Below, piece after piece: positions 60,896 through 64,000 of a stretch of DNA of 64,000 nucleotides. Source of the DNA: Glossina fuscipes (Eukaryota > Arthropoda > Insecta > Diptera > Glossinidae). Below the pieces are notes generated by a model that was not told the origin of the DNA, did no database searches, and worked only from the letters and a program-made list of their open reading frames with translations. The DNA lies in the NCBI RefSeq assembly GCF_014805625.2, contig NW_023998457.1:1713413-1777412 (forward strand), read 5' to 3'. The stretch's first letter is position 1; the number at the start of each line of letters is the position of its first letter. A program made the translations under genes and the position numbers.

Positions 60896-61108
60896 TTTTT
60901 TTTTTTTTTGATTGGGACGTCCTATTCGTTTAATGTGAGGATGGTCACAAAGAAGTGGAGAGAGAGCAGAAGATAACAAACAATTGCAACCAATCGGGCA
61001 ATCAGCATAACTACGACTATGAGTGGTAAAAAGCCGCTCGGAAATTTGAACCCGCGAAAGCCCACTTGGTGGTCGCGACTCTTACTGCTCGGCTATACGG
61101 TGGCAGAT
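60896..61108 (-). mobile_element. Probable tRNA-derived SINE with A tail
   Basis: Read on the - strand from about 61108, the element opens with a tRNA-like head. It contains an A-box-like TAGCCGAGCAGTAAGAG and, about 40 nt later, a B-box-like GCGGGTTCAAAT. A non-tRNA body of about 130 nt follows, and then a run of about 15 A (the T run at 60895-60909 on the + strand). Internal pol III promoter boxes, a body and an A tail in that order are the hallmark of SINEs. The tRNA arms do not fold cleanly, so a functional tRNA is excluded. Target duplications are not obvious. Confidence 0.6.
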
Positions 61109-62329
61109 GAATGTTAGCTGACTTCAATATATTTCCATAACCCAGAGTGGAGTCTCATGGTCACATTAACTTTGGACATTTCCTAGTTAAATGTTTGTTG
61201 TTGTACTACATTGCAATGTGAAGATTGCGTAAATTGGACCTATATTTGATCAGCGTGAATGGCAGTTTTAGTTTAGCTATAATTATGTGTTTACCAGAGA
61301 ACCACTTGAAATCCTAATAATGTTGGTAAAGCTCTCACTAGCTCAGTTCCAAATTCTTTGTAAACACTTTCAAGAAAAAGATGGGTTTTAGATGAGTTAA
61401 GTTAGTTCATGAGTTATGCGCCCTCTATCGGACAACAAATCATTTTCTCAACGTACAGTTTGGAAAGAAAGGAAAGGACTAAAAATTTGTTCAACTTGGC
61501 CTATTTGTCGTCTAACATAACAAACAGTCTTTTCGATCTTTGTGTCAGCAATGAAATGCCAAGCAACCCAGCATCTCACAGGAAATTGCATGCTTATCGA
61601 TTACTGAGATGAGAAAATTGTTATATAAGAATAACTAGCTTTTGTCTAAAGAGCAGAAATCTATCTTCAGAGTTCATTTGACAGTAGTAGAAAACCACAA
61701 TTTTTTTTTTTTTTGCTTTACGATTGAATAAGCCATGTGGCATTGATTACTCTGCATGCTCTCTTCCGAGCCCAAGCGTATTTTGTTTCATAAAAGTTTT
61801 TATGATGGCTATAATGTTGAGCGAAATGAATTCTGTTTAAGAGGTCAAAACCCTTTCTGCTTCTAGTTAACCAAGTAAATGTTTTAGTTTTTATTTAAAT
61901 ATTTCTTTGTATCGAACTTTGTATAGTTAAACAAGCTTGTATCCAAAATCTAAAGCAATTCATAAAACTTTTTGAATAGTTTTAGTAACAATAGCGAGCA
62001 ACAATTGCTTTGTTTCTAAATAATTTTTTGTTTTTTTTTAGGTTTATTTTCTTTTCTTTGTTTCTTTGGTAGATAGGAAATGTTAATAAAGTAATGAGTT
62101 TGGAAAATCAAACGAAAAACATGAAATGAAAGTAATACGGCAATCATGGGAAATAAGGCGCATAATCACTTTTAGGCGAATTTTGTCGGCTCAGATAAAC
62201 TTCGAAAACTTTGACGATTTCGTTGTTGATTGAAATCGTTCTTGTAAGGAAATATAATAGAAATTAAAACAAATCAAACGACAAGGTTGGGCCGCGGCCT
62301 ACATCACTCGACAGTCGTTCTTTAAACGA
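61109..62329. other. Non-genic stretch
   Basis: No gene, repeat or RNA feature recognised. There is a 67-codon chance frame at 61409-61612 and a T run near 61700. Confidence 0.45.
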
Positions 62330-62610
62330 CTTTTTAGCCCAAAGCTTTATATAAAGAGTAGTCCAAAACGTGATCCGATCCGAACCATTTTTAATAGTGT
62401 TCATCGTTGAGGTCAGATAGCAAACTTCATTGAAAAATCTCAAAAATTTACGCTGAATATAAGAAAACTTGACAGTTTGACGGACGGACAAATTTAAAAC
62501 GTTTCAGAAAATGATTCAATATAATAAAAGGTAGGCATACCCCAAGTCTTTCTAGACTTTGCTTACATTCGCACAGACCCTTGCACCATAAGTAATTATG
62601 GTTTAGAAAA
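62330..62610 (-). repeat. Dispersed repeat family A, copy
   Basis: On the + strand it has AACGTGATCCGATCCGAACC, TTTTTAATAGTGTTCATCGT, TTTGACGGACGGACAAATTT, ATAAAAGGTAGGCATACCCC and AAGTC. The 75-codon - strand frame is repeat-derived. Confidence 0.65.
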
Positions 62611-63021
62611 CTCGTAGAGCTGACAGATGATATAGCCTTCCATTCTGATCGTAATCATCTTAAGTAATTTACAAATATTTTCCATGTTTTAACAATATTC
62701 AGGTTCTTACGTAGGGAGCTTGTAACTTCTGTTTGCAGATACAACCTTGACCAACTTGTATAAATTCCAACACAGGTTTACTGCGTTTAAATTGCAAATT
62801 AACATATAATGAAGTGCGCTTATCACAATGGTAATGAATTTTGCGTTTTGCTTTTGAGTAAAATGGGAAAAAATTTATTTTCTGTAAACAAGTCACTTAT
62901 GTTCGGTTAAGTTCAACTTAATGTTTCAGAAAACTTTTTTCTATTTTATTTCATTGCAATACATTATTAGTATTACATGTGTGTAAATAAACAGATATAT
63001 AAATTAAATCCATTTAATGTT

Positions 63022-63985
63022 TAATAGATCGGTCAATAATTACGCGAACTGATACGTAAACATTATTTTTAAAAACTTCCAGTCATTGAACATTAGGTTT
63101 AAGACCCATAGTGGACTTAGTTAGAACACGCCTTACCCTTTGTACCGAGGTAAAGAGTGTTGTGGCATCTCTACTCCGTTGAAAACAACAATTCGACTGT
63201 GGTTTGCTAATTTTAAACGAGTTCGTTCAGAAACCCTTGATTCTGGATCCTCAAAAGAGTTAATTAAAAGAGAAAACATCAAAGAAAAATGTTCGAAATT
63301 ATTATCGATGATAGACTATAAAGTTTCGCAAGATAACTGATATCTTAATAGCAGTAGTAGTACATAGTTTGTTCCCAATTTTTGCATGATAAACCGTTAG
63401 TTATAACGTTCACTTTGGGTAGCTTCTCTACTTACTGCATTCTCCGCCAGTATTTGCCGTCAGCGATTTAAGGGGGAAAGATAGAGGCCAAGTGATGAGA
63501 TCATTCCGAAAATTTAAGTATATTTGAAGGATCTTGATAAATCATTCTCTAAAAGTAGCATTGATACGTTAGAGAAACATTCGATTGAGTATATCACTCA
63601 CGAGGAAGAATATGTCAAAGAAAAAAAACATAAAAGAGGTTTTCTTGCCTCTGGAAACCAATGGCCGGTATATTACTGTGTTCGCATGAACTTACATCGG
63701 CCATTATTAATTCTCCACTTATTGTATTCCTCAGATTCGGTTCCCAGCGATTCCAGGGGAAAAGATTAAAGCCAAATGAAGGTGTCATGGAAGAAACTTA
63801 AGTACATTTTAAGGATCTAAGGAAGGCAAATCCAGTGTCAAGAAATTAGGGATGCTTTAGGCCGAATATATCACTTAAGAGGAAGATTATATCGATGAAT
63901 AAAATCATATTTAGCAAAAGAAACAAAAACTGCTTTTCCTTACTTAGCTCCGGGAATTATTGACCGACATATTGTTGTGTTCCTA
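63022..63985 (+). mobile_element. Irritans-like mariner remnant with a duplicated 3' end
   Basis: The left end near 63024-63045 (GATCGGTCAATAATT) is the inverse of a right end near 63950-63980 (GAATTATTGACCGACATA). A second, more diverged right end lies near 63651-63680 (ACCAATGGCCGGTATAT). Between them, 63180-63340 encodes TTIRLWFANFKRVRSETLDS, like the first helix-turn-helix and linker of mariner transposase (RWF-KF-SG motif region). The catalytic centre is deleted. Two similar 3' units start at about 63431 and 63718 (period about 287 bp). The assignment to the irritans type rests on the end sequence and is moderate. Confidence 0.6.
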
Positions 63986-64000
63986 TAAAATTACATCACT

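Noticed and set aside
61020..61100. A functional tRNA gene on the - strand
   Set aside because: A- and B-box-like motifs are present, but the acceptor and T stems do not pair properly and an A-tailed body follows. A SINE fits better.

Overview
This window is AT-rich eukaryotic DNA, most likely from a higher dipteran fly. Reasons: short introns of 73 and 84 nt with consensus GT/AG ends, very sparse coding sequence, several decayed mariner-family transposons, long A and T homopolymers, (TA)n and (CA)n microsatellites, and many diverged copies of dispersed repeats carrying a GTCTGTCCGTCCGTC-type motif. Nothing looks bacterial or viral. The sequence alone does not separate tsetse, muscid, tephritid or other families.

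Only one gene is well supported. It lies on the + strand between 14615 and 22819 and has five visible exons: 14615-14703, 16656-16918, 16992-17424, 17509-18635 and 21155-22819. Together they give 1191 codons plus a stop, with every junction phase agreeing. The product starts with a leucine-zipper-like coiled coil, continues with Cys-rich and acidic patches and long Ser/Thr/Asn low-complexity stretches, and ends in a Cys-rich tail (CACWGNGCL). I do not recognise the family. The 5' end is missing, because the first visible exon opens in the middle of a codon. One further possible coding exon, unlinked to this gene, lies at 44654-44776.

The rest is repeats and relics. (1) Mariner-family DNA transposons: two decayed copies of one family, both on the - strand (23599-24712 and about 54560-55675); a deletion derivative with clear inverted repeats (49456-50388); a copy whose 3' end seems to be tandemly duplicated (63022-63985); and two fragments (about 37499-37760 and 46476-46670). 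(2) A histone H3.3-like pseudogene with frameshifts on the - strand (about 50840-51214). (3) Two probable tRNA-derived SINEs with A tails on the - strand (60896-61108 and 45445-45688), the second nested inside another repeat. (4) Two dispersed repeat families, called A and B here. (5) Several degenerate tandem arrays with units of about 230, 117, 110-145, 81, 70, 47, 28 and 11 bp.

I see no operon-like or multi-gene functional system. The most useful leads are the unrecognised gene, including an 84-nt intron that can be read through in frame, the number of independent degenerate tandem arrays, and the nested or duplicated mobile elements.
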